A DNA stretch of 12,817 nt from an uncultured Lachnospiraceae bacterium (GTDB lineage Bacteria; Bacillota; Clostridia; Lachnospirales; Lachnospiraceae), in assembly GCA_910586405.1 (NCBI GenBank), contig CAJUII010000092.1, positions 1-12,817 of the forward strand, in the 5' to 3' direction. Of this stretch, positions 1 through 8,157 are shown piece after piece (positions within the stretch are counted from its first letter, which is position 1; each line of letters begins with the position of its first letter). The notes under the pieces were generated by a model. It searched no databases, had not been told where the DNA came from, and saw only the letters and a list, made by a program, of their open reading frames with translations. A program made the translations under genes and the position numbers.

Positions 1-234
1 GAATCATGCGCCAAAATGCTTGCCTTTTAGCATTTTGTGTGCAAAATCTGTTATCATTCACACCGCAATAGCTTGTATGCCGATAAAAACGGCGTGGGTG
101 TAATTGTAACTATTAAATCCCCGAAAGCCTGCCTCGACAGGATTTCGGGGATTTAAGGATATCTTCTAAGAAATTTTCGGTTGATTTTTTTACCGCACAT
201 AAGCATTAAATTATGCGTTCGAATTAGCACTTTT
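1..234. other. Non-coding left edge
   Basis: I see no convincing gene here. A short hairpin has 9-bp arms at 12-20 and 29-37 (core AAAATGCT/AGCATTTT), without a clear T-tract on either side. A plus-strand frame open from the left edge closes at about 102-104, and another closes at 28-30; either could be the tail of a gene outside the window, but neither carries a recognisable motif. The main structure is the stem-loop at 113-156, listed separately. No permease gene for the neighbouring binding protein is visible here. Confidence 0.5.
113..156 (-). terminator. Strong stem-loop downstream of the binding-protein gene
   Basis: Perfect 14-bp arms lie at 113-126 and 143-156 (TTAAATCCCCGAAA and its complement). 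An inner CCTG/CAGG helix (128-131 with 138-141) follows after a one-base mismatch on each side, leaving a 6-nt loop. It sits about 80 bp after the stop of the minus-strand binding-protein gene, so it probably ends that transcript. The T-run after the stem is poor on both strands, only the TTT inside the arm, so it may be a weak or bidirectional terminator. Confidence 0.55.
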
Positions 235-2598
235 CTATTCGTACAGATAAAGCTCTACGCTGTCCGCAATCGCCTTCACCGCCGCGTCAATGTCCTGTGT
301 GCCCTCAAGGTACTTCGCTCCCTCCGTATAGACAGCGCTTTCGAGCACAGTGTCACTCAGATACGGTGTGTCAAGCTGTGCAATCCATGACTCCAATTGA
401 TCAATTCCATCCTGCTTTACCGGATAAACCGTATAGTCAAATCTTTTCCCGTCTGCTGTCGAAAAAGCCATATAACTCTCTCCGCCGTCATCGCCAAGTT
501 TGCTCTCATCATAGGCAAACTGCGCTGGAAGCGCCGTTTTATTTATGGGAATCCCAAACTGCATTGACTCCTGAATCGTTGCGCCAAGCATCAGACGCAC
601 GAACTGTTTCGCCGCATCTGCATTCGAGGATGACGCGTTGATTCCGGCAATTGACGCAGGATGATAGACATTGCTGCACTGCCCGCTCATCAGTTTTGTC
701 AGCGTGTTCTCCAGACCGCTGATTCTTGGCACAGATAACAAGTCCTTGTACGTATACGCATCTACAAGCTCGCCGTAGGTAAAAGGCGACTCTCCCATCA
801 TATACATTGTGTTCTGCGTCATCATAAAATATTGCCCTTCCTCAAAGTTGTCTCCGTTCTCATCAATTACATTCTGCTGGTATATCTTGATATACTCCTC
901 CGGCGTGCCGTTCATCTCCACATCATAAAGTCTCTTGGACTGTTCGAGAAACGCCCGCACTTTACTCTGATCAAGCTGTCCGTCCGCATTCTTCCATGTC
1001 GGTGCGCACACTGGCATAAACCGCCGCATAATCCCGGTTGACGAACATGCCCCCAGAATGTTTGTGTCTGGAAATGCCTCTCTTGCCCTCTCCGCCATAT
1101 CCGCAATCGACTGGTAATCATTGGCACTGCTCACATACGTTTCATCACCCAGAAGAATTGGAATATAGAACTTCGCCGGAACAGCATACATCTTGTCGTC
1201 TGTCTGTATGTTATCAATTAAATTTCTGTAAAGTCCGTCCGTCTGGTCTATTTCATTGACGATATCGGACAAATCCATCAGCACCCCTTTTTCCGCATAA
1301 GTATCAATGTTGATGCCATCCAGCATGATCACGTCAGGACCGCTGCCGCTTAGAAGCTGCGTGTTCAGCTTTTTGAGCGCATCCTCCCTTGTGACGCCGC
1401 CCTCCTCCATACCAATCTGATACTCTATAAACAAATCTGGATACTGTGTTTGATATGCAGATATCGTCTGCTTCACCAGATCATCCTCATTCAGACTGTA
1501 GACTGTAATCTTGTCGTTCGGAACAGTAGGCACTGTCGCATCATAGGAAAACTTCACGATTTTACCGCCGCTGTACCACGCAAAAAATTCATTTTTGTCA
1601 TTCATTGCCATTGCTACAATGCTGTATGTCGGATCGCCCAGCGAAGAAAGGCTGCCATCAATCACCTGCTCCACTGCCCCGCCGCCGATGACATGGCGGT
1701 ACAATCCCTTATCTCCCGCTACATAGATGGTTTTGTCCGCACCCAGAAAAGCATAGGTAGTATACCCTGCGCCCGTCCACGCCATCTCCTTATAATTCTC
1801 GTCAATAAAGGTGTCAAGCACTTCATCTTCAATCAGACTTTTCTGTGCCAAATCATATAAAAAAATCTTCTCATAAGAAAGGCACATCAAAATGCCGTCC
1901 CTGCAATCAAGCAGATCCAATGGTTCTCCAAGCGTCAGGAGTTTCTCTGCTGTCCCTGCTTCGGGATCGATCTGATAAACAGCTCTCTCCCCTGACACAA
2001 ACGCATACAGAGTTCCCTGCTCGTCAAACGTAAGTGTCCTCAGTGTCGAATGTGCGTCTGGCAGTTCAATCTCAATCTGCTTTACGGTCTCATCTGCGTT
2101 GAAAATATAGAGGTTATAGTCATACTCGTCCTCCGTGCCTTCTATTTCGTCCATACCGACAACGGCAATCGTTCCGTCTTTCGCTATCGCTGACGCAATC
2201 GGATAATGCGTAGCAACAAATTCCGAAAATGCCTCGTTTGTCTCGGCATTCCATGTCGCCCCGTTATCCTTTGACACAATTTTCTGCCCCGTAAGACTGT
2301 TTAGAAATACCATCTGCCCGTCGCTGAAAATCTGTCGTTCTACATGGTCATAAAAATTTTCGCCCTCAAATGCTGTCGTCTCTACATAGCGCCCCATTCC
2401 GCTGCCGCCCGCTTCATCATTTGCCCCAGACTGGGTGGTGCTCTCGTCTGTTACACTGGTCTCGCTTGTCGTGCCTGAACCATTTGCATTGCCGTTACTG
2501 GCAGTCTGGTCCTTTGCACCGCAGCCTGCTGCCGTGATGCCAACTGCCGCCGCAGTGAATAAAGCTGCCATTTTCGTAGCCATTGACTTTTTTCTCAT
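235..2598 (-). CDS. Lipoprotein: beta-propeller-like half fused to an ABC-type solute-binding protein
   Basis: The 787-residue product is probably an exported, membrane-anchored receptor. Residues 1-26 form a lipoprotein signal (basic MRKKS start, Ala-rich core, lipobox AAGC with Cys26). A Ser/Thr/Gly/Asn-rich linker covers about 30-69. Residues about 70-360 look like a beta-propeller: repeated short beta-type stretches and a canonical Asp-box SKDNGATW at 109-116. From about 363 to the end the sequence matches the family 1 extracellular solute-binding fold, with ITVYSLN at the first strand, SGSGPDVIMLD at 417-427 and a helical C-terminal tail. A GGAGG site 6 nt before the ATG supports the start, and the stop is TAG. 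A plain binding protein has about 400-550 residues, so the N-terminal half is extra. No permease or ATPase gene is adjacent, so the substrate is unknown; a sugar or oligosaccharide is a guess. Confidence 0.88.
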   Translation of the reverse strand: MRKKSMATKMAALFTAAAVGITAAGCGAKDQTASNGNANGSGTTSETSVTDESTTQSGANDEAGGSGMGRYVETTAFEGENFYDHVERQIFSDGQMVFLNSLTGQKIVSKDNGATWNAETNEAFSEFVATHYPIASAIAKDGTIAVVGMDEIEGTEDEYDYNLYIFNADETVKQIEIELPDAHSTLRTLTFDEQGTLYAFVSGERAVYQIDPEAGTAEKLLTLGEPLDLLDCRDGILMCLSYEKIFLYDLAQKSLIEDEVLDTFIDENYKEMAWTGAGYTTYAFLGADKTIYVAGDKGLYRHVIGGGAVEQVIDGSLSSLGDPTYSIVAMAMNDKNEFFAWYSGGKIVKFSYDATVPTVPNDKITVYSLNEDDLVKQTISAYQTQYPDLFIEYQIGMEEGGVTREDALKKLNTQLLSGSGPDVIMLDGINIDTYAEKGVLMDLSDIVNEIDQTDGLYRNLIDNIQTDDKMYAVPAKFYIPILLGDETYVSSANDYQSIADMAERAREAFPDTNILGACSSTGIMRRFMPVCAPTWKNADGQLDQSKVRAFLEQSKRLYDVEMNGTPEEYIKIYQQNVIDENGDNFEEGQYFMMTQNTMYMMGESPFTYGELVDAYTYKDLLSVPRISGLENTLTKLMSGQCSNVYHPASIAGINASSSNADAAKQFVRLMLGATIQESMQFGIPINKTALPAQFAYDESKLGDDGGESYMAFSTADGKRFDYTVYPVKQDGIDQLESWIAQLDTPYLSDTVLESAVYTEGAKYLEGTQDIDAAVKAIADSVELYLYE

Positions 2599-2640
2599 AA
2601 CATCCCTCCATATGTACCCTTTCGTTTTTCGTACACTGGC

Positions 2641-2673
2641 ATTGTAGCATAGTTATCTCTAAGAAATCTCTAA
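2641..2673 (-). promoter_or_regulatory. Promoter with extended -10 and tandem 11-bp repeats for the lipoprotein gene
   Basis: On the minus strand an extended -10 (TGCTACAAT; TACAAT occupies 2641-2646) lies about 43 bp before the lipoprotein ATG. A good -35 is absent at the expected place. Instead the octamer TTAGAGAT occurs twice in tandem (2666-2673 and 2655-2662) with an exact 11-bp period. Same-face direct repeats over the -35 region are typical of activator sites, for example those of OmpR-family regulators. The assignment to an activator is inference. Confidence 0.45.
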
Positions 2674-2740
2674 AATGCAACTATTCTCTATATGAGATTG
2701 TGTTATCAAGCCAAAAATAATTTCTGCATTTGTGTGCATA

Positions 2741-2780
2741 AAACAAGACTGCTGTAACAAATGTTACAACAGTCTTGTTT
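2741..2780 (-). terminator. Intrinsic terminator of the hydrogenase gene
   Basis: Nineteen-base arms at 2741-2759 and 2762-2780 pair completely except at one position. That position is a C/A mismatch in plus-strand RNA but a G.U pair in minus-strand RNA, so the structure is best on the minus strand. There it starts 9 bp after the hydrogenase stop and runs into TTTTAT. The loop is only 2 nt as drawn, so the innermost pairs probably open. Confidence 0.85.
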
Positions 2781-2789
2781 ATAACCTTA

Positions 2790-4286
2790 TCACTCCGGCT
2801 GACGCATCTCCTGTCCCGGAAGTTTTTGTTCGGAAGAATTTTTGAAGCTGAGCAAATCTTTTGTCGCTGTCGGAATCGCAATGTTCGTACCTGCCCCGGC
2901 TACACAGCCGCCCGGACACGCCATTCCTTCAATCAGGCAGCCGTTTTTCTTGCCAGCCTTCGCAAGCATCAAAATCTTCTTGCACTCAGAGAGACTCTCA
3001 GCATGTTCGATATGAATCTCTGTGTCAGGATAATACTCTTTGATACATCCCTCAATAGCGCTGGCAACGCCGCCTGCTACACCGTAGCCGCGCCCGGCAG
3101 CCGTCGCATCGTTCATGGCATCCATCGCCTTGATCTCCTCTAATAAAATACCCTTCGCCTCAAACATGCCCGTCAGCTCCTCAAAAGTGATCACAAAGTC
3201 CACATCTGAGCGGATAGTCCTGCGGCTTGCCTCGAGCTTCTTGCTGGCACAGGGCCCGATAAATACCACACTGGCGTCCGGGTGTTTCTCCTTGATAACT
3301 CTGGCAGTCGCCACCATCGGCGTCAGCGCGTTGCTGATTTTATCAATCGTTTCCGGGAAAAATTTCTTGGCAAGCATCGACCATGAAGGACAGCATGAGG
3401 TGAGCAGAAATGGCACTTCACCTGTCGCGACCTCTTTCACATAGTGCTCTGCCTCTGTCATGGCGCCCATATCAGCGCCGATTGCCGTCTCATACACATC
3501 AAAGAAGCCTAATTCCTTGAGTGCGGTCTTTAACATATCCGGTGTCACCTTGGGTCCAAACTGCCCCACAAACGCAGGCGCCACCTGCGCAATGATTTTT
3601 CTGCCTGACTGCATCGCGCGGATCAACTGAAAAATCTGCGATTTATCGGCGATAGCGCCAAATGGACAACTCACCATACACTGCCCGCAGGAAACACATT
3701 TTTCATCGTCGATCACAGCCCTGCCGTGGCTGTCAGAGTGAATCGCATTCACGCCACAGTGTGCAAGGCATGGACGCTGCTGGTGGGAAATCGCATCATA
3801 GGGACATACAGTCTTACACTTACCGCACTTGATACATTTCTCCTGATCAATTACAGAGCGCCCGTTTTTCATCGTGATCGCGCCTCTTGGACAAACCTCG
3901 TTACACGGATGGGCAAGACAACCCATACATTTGTCTGTAACCTCGTACTGGTTCTCTGGACACGCATTGCACGCGGATGCAATCACCTGCATCAAAGGCG
4001 GCTCATAATACTTTTCGTCAATATTACTCTCCTCCACGCCCTGACTGACCTGAACTGGCTCGTCCTCCGGGCGAAGCGACATTCCCATCGCAAGGCGTGT
4101 GCGCTCGCGGATAATCTCCCGCTCACGATAAATATTATCCCAATAAGGTGAGTTTTCTGCATCTGCGAGTTTATAGGGAAGTGCCTCCATATCATCCACC
4201 AGATTTGTGGAATGATATGCCATATTAGCCACTTCTCTGAAAATCGCGCGCCGTGTTTTACGGACCTGTGTATCTATCCCTCTCAT
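2790..4286 (-). CDS. Monomeric [FeFe] hydrogenase, group-B-like
   Basis: The 498-residue product is predicted to interconvert protons and H2 at an H-cluster, exchanging electrons with ferredoxin in the cytoplasm. All three H-cluster motifs are visible: TSCCPSW (296-302), GPCASKK (344-350) and EGMACPGGC (453-461). This gives ligand cysteines 299, 346, 457 and 461, and Cys298 at the proton-relay position. The N-terminal half is rich in Fe-S motifs: C106/C109; C120, C123, C128, C132; C151, C154, C157, C161; C173/C177; and C197, C200, C203, C207. Motif 2 has Gly344 where classical group A enzymes have Met (MPC), which I associate with group B. AGGAGG lies 7 nt before the ATG. No HydE, HydF or HydG maturase gene is in the window. 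The gene ends in a strong terminator, so it may be transcribed alone. Catalytic direction cannot be read from sequence. Confidence 0.9.
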   Translation of the reverse strand: MRGIDTQVRKTRRAIFREVANMAYHSTNLVDDMEALPYKLADAENSPYWDNIYREREIIRERTRLAMGMSLRPEDEPVQVSQGVEESNIDEKYYEPPLMQVIASACNACPENQYEVTDKCMGCLAHPCNEVCPRGAITMKNGRSVIDQEKCIKCGKCKTVCPYDAISHQQRPCLAHCGVNAIHSDSHGRAVIDDEKCVSCGQCMVSCPFGAIADKSQIFQLIRAMQSGRKIIAQVAPAFVGQFGPKVTPDMLKTALKELGFFDVYETAIGADMGAMTEAEHYVKEVATGEVPFLLTSCCPSWSMLAKKFFPETIDKISNALTPMVATARVIKEKHPDASVVFIGPCASKKLEASRRTIRSDVDFVITFEELTGMFEAKGILLEEIKAMDAMNDATAAGRGYGVAGGVASAIEGCIKEYYPDTEIHIEHAESLSECKKILMLAKAGKKNGCLIEGMACPGGCVAGAGTNIAIPTATKDLLSFKNSSEQKLPGQEMRQPE

Positions 4287-4414
4287 AGCTTAGCCTCCTG
4301 CGTATCAAAAATTTCTATATCTGAAATAACTCTGAACAGTATTATTTTGACATATTTTTAACAATAATTCAATATGGCGGTGCAATTTTTTTCATGCTGG
4401 CTTTTTCATGGCCA

Positions 4415-5158
4415 TCAAAAAGCTTCCTCCGTGATCTTGGCACAGTCCTCCGGCGAGAATACGTACTCACTCTGATATTGTTTTCTAAGCTCTGCCATGG
4501 GCATTCCAGACAGCGCATTTTGTATATCCCGCTGCAATAAGGAGATGACCTCACAAAATGTCGGTGTGTTATAAACCTCCTGAGACCATTTTTCTAAAAC
4601 ATTGGCAGTGCAGTCGGGCGCTTCGTCCATCTCCTCCAGAAAAGGAACTTTGAGATCTGCGAGATCACAATCCACGATCGACTGAACACAATTCCAGTCA
4701 ATGATGTGCTCTCTGATTTCCTCAAATAAAGAAGAAGCATCTATTAAAAAAATATTATAATAAGGCTCCCCTTCTGCCCAGTTCCAAAAATACTGCGCCT
4801 TAAAGTCATAATATGCCTCGTCCTTGTCCAATTTCTCCGTATCGCCTGTTGCAATCTCAATCACTACGGCGTCCAGACAGTCTGCAAACCGCATAAATTC
4901 AGACGGCTCTATTTTTCCCTCCTGATAATCCCACAGCATTTCCATAATAGTATCCAAAATCTCTGGCGCAGGAATTTCAGGCACCATCAGGCGGTAAGAA
5001 TTCCACCATCGTGTAAAGATCAAAAGCTGCGCATTGATTGTCACTTCAAATGGATATGCCGCAAAGCATTCCTCCGCCAAATCTTTCAAATCAAGAATGA
5101 ATTTGGACTTCTCTGCGCCGCTCAGTGCTGCAAAATCAATTTCGTATAGTTTTGCCAT
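4415..5158 (-). CDS. Unrecognised acidic protein coupled to the debranching-enzyme gene
   Basis: I do not recognise this 247-residue protein. It has no signal peptide or membrane segment, is acidic, looks mostly helical, and is rich in aromatic residues (for example RWWNSYR and YYDFKAQYFWNW). It has several scattered cysteines but no metal-binding spacing. I chose the ATG at 5158 because a GAGGGAG site (5168-5174) lies 9 nt upstream. An in-frame ATG at 5167 would add three residues, but it directly abuts that same site, which is too close. The site overlaps the stop of the GH133 gene, so the two genes are almost certainly cotranscribed and perhaps translationally coupled. That suggests, without proving it, a role near glycogen or alpha-glucan metabolism. 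No clear terminator follows its TGA stop. Confidence 0.78.
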   Translation of the reverse strand: MAKLYEIDFAALSGAEKSKFILDLKDLAEECFAAYPFEVTINAQLLIFTRWWNSYRLMVPEIPAPEILDTIMEMLWDYQEGKIEPSEFMRFADCLDAVVIEIATGDTEKLDKDEAYYDFKAQYFWNWAEGEPYYNIFLIDASSLFEEIREHIIDWNCVQSIVDCDLADLKVPFLEEMDEAPDCTANVLEKWSQEVYNTPTFCEVISLLQRDIQNALSGMPMAELRKQYQSEYVFSPEDCAKITEEAF

Positions 5159-5173
5159 TTCGAACATCTCCCT

Positions 5174-7171
5174 CTACATTCTTTCGTAATCATATACTGC
5201 CCGCAGAAGCTCCGTCACACTCCATGCCTGCGCGAAACACCCTCTTGACACTGTTGGCGTCTCCCCGTCGTAAATCTCTGCAATCTGGGACACACAGCCT
5301 TCTCTAAGCCATGCATTTAGCGCCTCAAAGCCTTCTGCCAGCTCGGTCTGTATGCGCTCTTTCTCCGCCATGTCCTCACACTTTCCTGCATAACGTATGC
5401 AGGCTCTGTAATATGCCCCTAGCGGAAATGCCCACACGGTTCCCTGATGATACGCCCTGTCGCGCTCCTCCATCGGTCCGATGTAAACGCGGTGAAAATC
5501 AGGGTCCTCCTTTGCCAGCGTGCGCAGGCCAACCGTCGTGTACAGCTCATCTTTGACTTTTTTGAGAATGGACGCCTCCTTTTCAGCAGAAAGCATGGTA
5601 AACGGCATGGTCAGCGCCCAGATTTGGTTGCACCGGATTTGATTTTCATCATTCCCGCCCGACAGTACATCTTTTAAACACTGTTCGTTTTCGTTCCAGA
5701 ATTTCTCCTGAAATGCATCTTTGACCTTTGAGGCAAGCTCTTGGTAGTTCGAATCCTGTGTAAGCGCATACATCACCATCAGTGCACTGTACCAGTACGC
5801 ATTGATCTCCACAGGCTTACCATGTCTTGGCGTCGGCAGGAAATCACCCACACGCACATCCATCCATGTGAGCTGCTCGAGCCCCGCACCTGCCATGACC
5901 AGACCATCGCTGTCCATGCCGATGTGAAAATCTGTGCCATGTTGATATCCGTCAATAATCTGTTTTAATACAGGCAGCAGCTCGTCCTGAAATGCCTTGT
6001 CGCCAGAGTACTCCAGATATTCATACACTGCATTCACAAACAGCAGCGGCGCATCTGCCGAATTGTACATCGGATTCTCACCGCCCTCTGGAAACAGATT
6101 GGGCAGCAGTCCATTTTTCACATATTTGGCAAACGTCCGAAGAATGCTCTTGCACTCCTCAAAGCGTCCAGTCACCAGTGTCGCTCCTGCGAGCGAAATC
6201 ATGGTATCCCGTCCCCAGTCCTCAAAAAACGGATAGCCCGCGATAATGCTTTTGCCATCTGTAGAATCCCGCCGCACGACATACGCATCTGCACTCAGCA
6301 CAAGCTGCCGTCCAAGGTCTGAGGACAGATTTGCCTGTGTGAGCAGTTGGCTTTTGCGCGCGCTGTTCTGGCGCATAAACTCGTGACAGCATTCTTGTGC
6401 ACAGGCATCTGGCTTCTCGGCGCTAAGCAGAAGATAGATGTTCTTTGATGTACAGTTTAACGTACAGTTCACAAAAGCATTGCCAAATGCCACACGCCCG
6501 TCGCGCTCATCCTGCGAGAAATACATCTCTCCAAACAAATGCGCCGGCTCTTGTGACAGTGCCGCATTCGTCGCAAGATAAAGCTGCCTATCCCCGCCTG
6601 TGATACAGTACTGCTTGTCCTGTGCGCCCGCTGCTGCCTCATCACACAGCGCAAGCTTATATTCCTCGAGTTGCTGTGCGGCATCAAACTCTTCTTTTTT
6701 GGAAGTGAAACGAAACAGCGGCGTCAGTTCCAAAGACACCTCCTTCCCAGACGGATTGTCCAGCTCATACCACAGAGCAACTGTATTTTTGCCATGCACC
6801 ATCAACAAGTGCTTCCTGACCGTCACTTCGCTGACACGGAATGTCCAGACAGGTGCCTTTTCGTCCAAATCGTCATAGACAAATTGCTCCAAGTACCGAA
6901 ATCCCTCATAATCTTTTCCTGACTGCATACGCTGTGATGTCAATATATACTCCTGACCATCTATGACCAGCTTTTCGAAAATATTTGACACCAGATGTTC
7001 TCTGACATTCGGCGCCCTCTTCGCGGACATCAGAAGCGCCTGATCACCCCTTGCTGCCGCCCCGATCACAGACAGACTGCTGTAACCGCCCAGTCCGTTT
7101 GTGAGCAGATAACAGTCCTTTTCCCCTTCCGTTATGTTTGTCCAGTTCTTTTTGTCAAATTCAAATCTCAT
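5174..7171 (-). CDS. Glycogen debranching enzyme, amylo-alpha-1,6-glucosidase (GH133)
   Basis: The 665-residue cytoplasmic enzyme is predicted to hydrolyse alpha-1,6 branch glucose from glycogen or limit dextrins. The N-terminal domain (about 1-280) begins with the family signature TNGLGGYSS (24-32). The C-terminal (alpha/alpha)6 catalytic part carries EDWGRDTMISL (317-327), LTWMDVRVGD (434-443) with probable catalytic Asp438, TPRHGKPVEIN (447-457), YHQGTVWAFPLGAY (574-587) and RGCFAQAWSV (643-652). Length agrees with bacterial single-domain GH133 proteins, which lack the transferase half of the eukaryotic enzyme. An AAAGGGA site lies 5 nt before the ATG. The gene heads a probable two-gene unit with the unrecognised protein downstream. 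The product name agl or gde is not fixed for this group, so I give no symbol. Confidence 0.92.
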   Translation of the reverse strand: MRFEFDKKNWTNITEGEKDCYLLTNGLGGYSSLSVIGAAARGDQALLMSAKRAPNVREHLVSNIFEKLVIDGQEYILTSQRMQSGKDYEGFRYLEQFVYDDLDEKAPVWTFRVSEVTVRKHLLMVHGKNTVALWYELDNPSGKEVSLELTPLFRFTSKKEEFDAAQQLEEYKLALCDEAAAGAQDKQYCITGGDRQLYLATNAALSQEPAHLFGEMYFSQDERDGRVAFGNAFVNCTLNCTSKNIYLLLSAEKPDACAQECCHEFMRQNSARKSQLLTQANLSSDLGRQLVLSADAYVVRRDSTDGKSIIAGYPFFEDWGRDTMISLAGATLVTGRFEECKSILRTFAKYVKNGLLPNLFPEGGENPMYNSADAPLLFVNAVYEYLEYSGDKAFQDELLPVLKQIIDGYQHGTDFHIGMDSDGLVMAGAGLEQLTWMDVRVGDFLPTPRHGKPVEINAYWYSALMVMYALTQDSNYQELASKVKDAFQEKFWNENEQCLKDVLSGGNDENQIRCNQIWALTMPFTMLSAEKEASILKKVKDELYTTVGLRTLAKEDPDFHRVYIGPMEERDRAYHQGTVWAFPLGAYYRACIRYAGKCEDMAEKERIQTELAEGFEALNAWLREGCVSQIAEIYDGETPTVSRGCFAQAWSVTELLRAVYDYERM

Positions 7172-7228
7172 ACAAATCCCTTTCTTATCGATGTACTCCT
7201 CGTTTTACTGATATCAATAGCATATCAC

Positions 7229-7257
7229 AGAATAAAGCGGAACTAAAAGCTTTTCAA
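7229..7257 (-). promoter_or_regulatory. Candidate promoter for the debranching-enzyme gene
   Basis: On the minus strand TTGAAA (7252-7257) is followed after exactly 17 bp by TATTCT (7229-7234). The 5' leader would be about 50 nt before the GH133 ATG. The match is moderate, and no operator palindrome was seen beside it. Confidence 0.45.
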
Positions 7258-7280
7258 CAAATTATTTTCAAATATTTTAC

Positions 7281-7309
7281 TTGAAGAACCACTTTATTTG
7301 TGGTATAGT
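7281..7309 (+). promoter_or_regulatory. Promoter for the small-membrane-protein cluster
   Basis: TTGAAG (7281-7286), a 17-bp spacer and TATAGT (7304-7309) make a good sigma-A-type promoter reading right. The spacer holds a small CCAC/GTGG inverted repeat. The leader to the first gene is about 90 nt and includes 7-bp arms ACAGCAG (7329-7335) and CTGCTGT (7357-7363). It faces away from the GH133 promoter, so the region is a divergent intergenic control region. Confidence 0.6.
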
Positions 7310-7407
7310 TACAAAACACCCACATCGTACAGCAGTATGATTTTCACGCAACTGATCTGCTGTCGCACGGGTACATCAAAACTGCCGGAAATGAGGCAAC
7401 GAATGAC

Positions 7408-7824
7408 ATGAGAAAAATTGTACATAGCAGGCTCTTATGCGCCATATTCATACTATTGATGCTTGTACAGGGAATTTACTGTGAGGATATTCACACGGAT
7501 TCCTCTTTTTCGCATGTCTCTGATTCGTTCCATGCTGCCTCGCTGCAAGCTGCGAACCATGTTGCGGACACTCATATTTTCTATGAAAAAAGCTCTATGA
7601 GCTTGCTTTCAGAATTTGTCCTGACACGGCAGTCTGTGCGCCCTTTTACAGTGCTGCGCATCGGTCTGTGTCTCAGTGCCGCGCTGCTTCTGGTCAGTAT
7701 TCTTCTGTTGTATCTTTCTTTCAAAAATTCCTGTCTGCGTACTGACGCATACAAAAATCAGTACAGTTACAGGACTCTGGATTATATCCACAAAAATGAT
7801 GGCAAAAAATCCCATATAGCATAA
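7408..7824 (+). CDS. Unrecognised small membrane/exported protein with His-rich outer segment
   Basis: This 138-residue protein is not recognised. Residues about 8-24 are a hydrophobic signal or first membrane helix. Residues about 25-80 are polar and contain five spaced histidines (29, 36, 42, 51, 56). Residues about 81-104 form a second strong membrane helix, and a basic, Tyr/Asn-rich tail of about 34 residues would be cytosolic. The His-rich segment would face outward and could bind metal or sense pH, which is inference. A GAGG lies 11 nt before the ATG. A 24-codon frame from ATG 7337 ends at TGA overlapping this ATG as ATGA, but it has no ribosome site. The gene opens a plus-strand run of small membrane proteins that ends at an antiporter gene. 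Confidence 0.7.
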   Translation: MRKIVHSRLLCAIFILLMLVQGIYCEDIHTDSSFSHVSDSFHAASLQAANHVADTHIFYEKSSMSLLSEFVLTRQSVRPFTVLRIGLCLSAALLLVSILLLYLSFKNSCLRTDAYKNQYSYRTLDYIHKNDGKKSHIA

Positions 7825-7962
7825 GGAATTTATCTTGTATTTTGGACGCTCTTGCAGAAATTCATAGCGGCTTTTTTCGTGTACCCTTTTTCAGTGTACC
7901 ACTGCTGCTTCTGAGCGCCTTTTTCGCGATGTTTTTTATTCTATATATGGAGGTTTTTTATC

Positions 7963-8109
7963 ATGTTTCAAAATATTATATTTAGCATTATGGTGGTGAT
8001 CGCTGTCGGCGCGGGGATATTCACCTGCATTTACGAGGCGGGCGGCAGCTCGAACTCCTCTGGCGGGGAAAACGCACAGACAGAGCAAAAAAACGCACAA
8101 AACAAATAA
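7963..8109 (+). CDS. Small single-pass membrane protein, 48 residues
   Basis: The reading frame starts at an ATG placed 9 nt after a strong GGAGG (7949-7953) and ends with TAA. The product has one hydrophobic helix (about residues 4-24, FQNIIFSIMVV onward) followed by a polar, Gly/Ser/Asn/Gln-rich tail ending QNK. It resembles accessory microproteins of ion transporters in size and topology, but I cannot assign a family. It lies between the 138-residue protein and another membrane microprotein, upstream of the antiporter. Confidence 0.62.
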   Translation: MFQNIIFSIMVVIAVGAGIFTCIYEAGGSSNSSGGENAQTEQKNAQNK

Positions 8110-8157
8110 TGAATGAAATACATATATGATTGGATTGATTTGGAGGTTTTATTTGAT

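Noticed and set aside
194..217. Imperfect hairpin CGCACATAA/TTATGCG just after the lipoprotein stop codon
   Set aside because: On the minus strand it is followed by an A-run, not a T-run, so it does not look like that gene's terminator.
4347..4375. Plus-strand promoter-like pair TTGACA-N17-CAATAT pointing antisense into the 4415-5158 gene
   Set aside because: The region is AT-rich, the -10 is poor, and no plus-strand gene lies downstream. It could make an antisense RNA, but nothing else supports it.
7337..7411. 24-codon leader frame overlapping the ATG of the 138-residue protein gene as ATGA
   Set aside because: It has no ribosome site, and its sequence shows no run of regulatory codons that would suggest an attenuator peptide.
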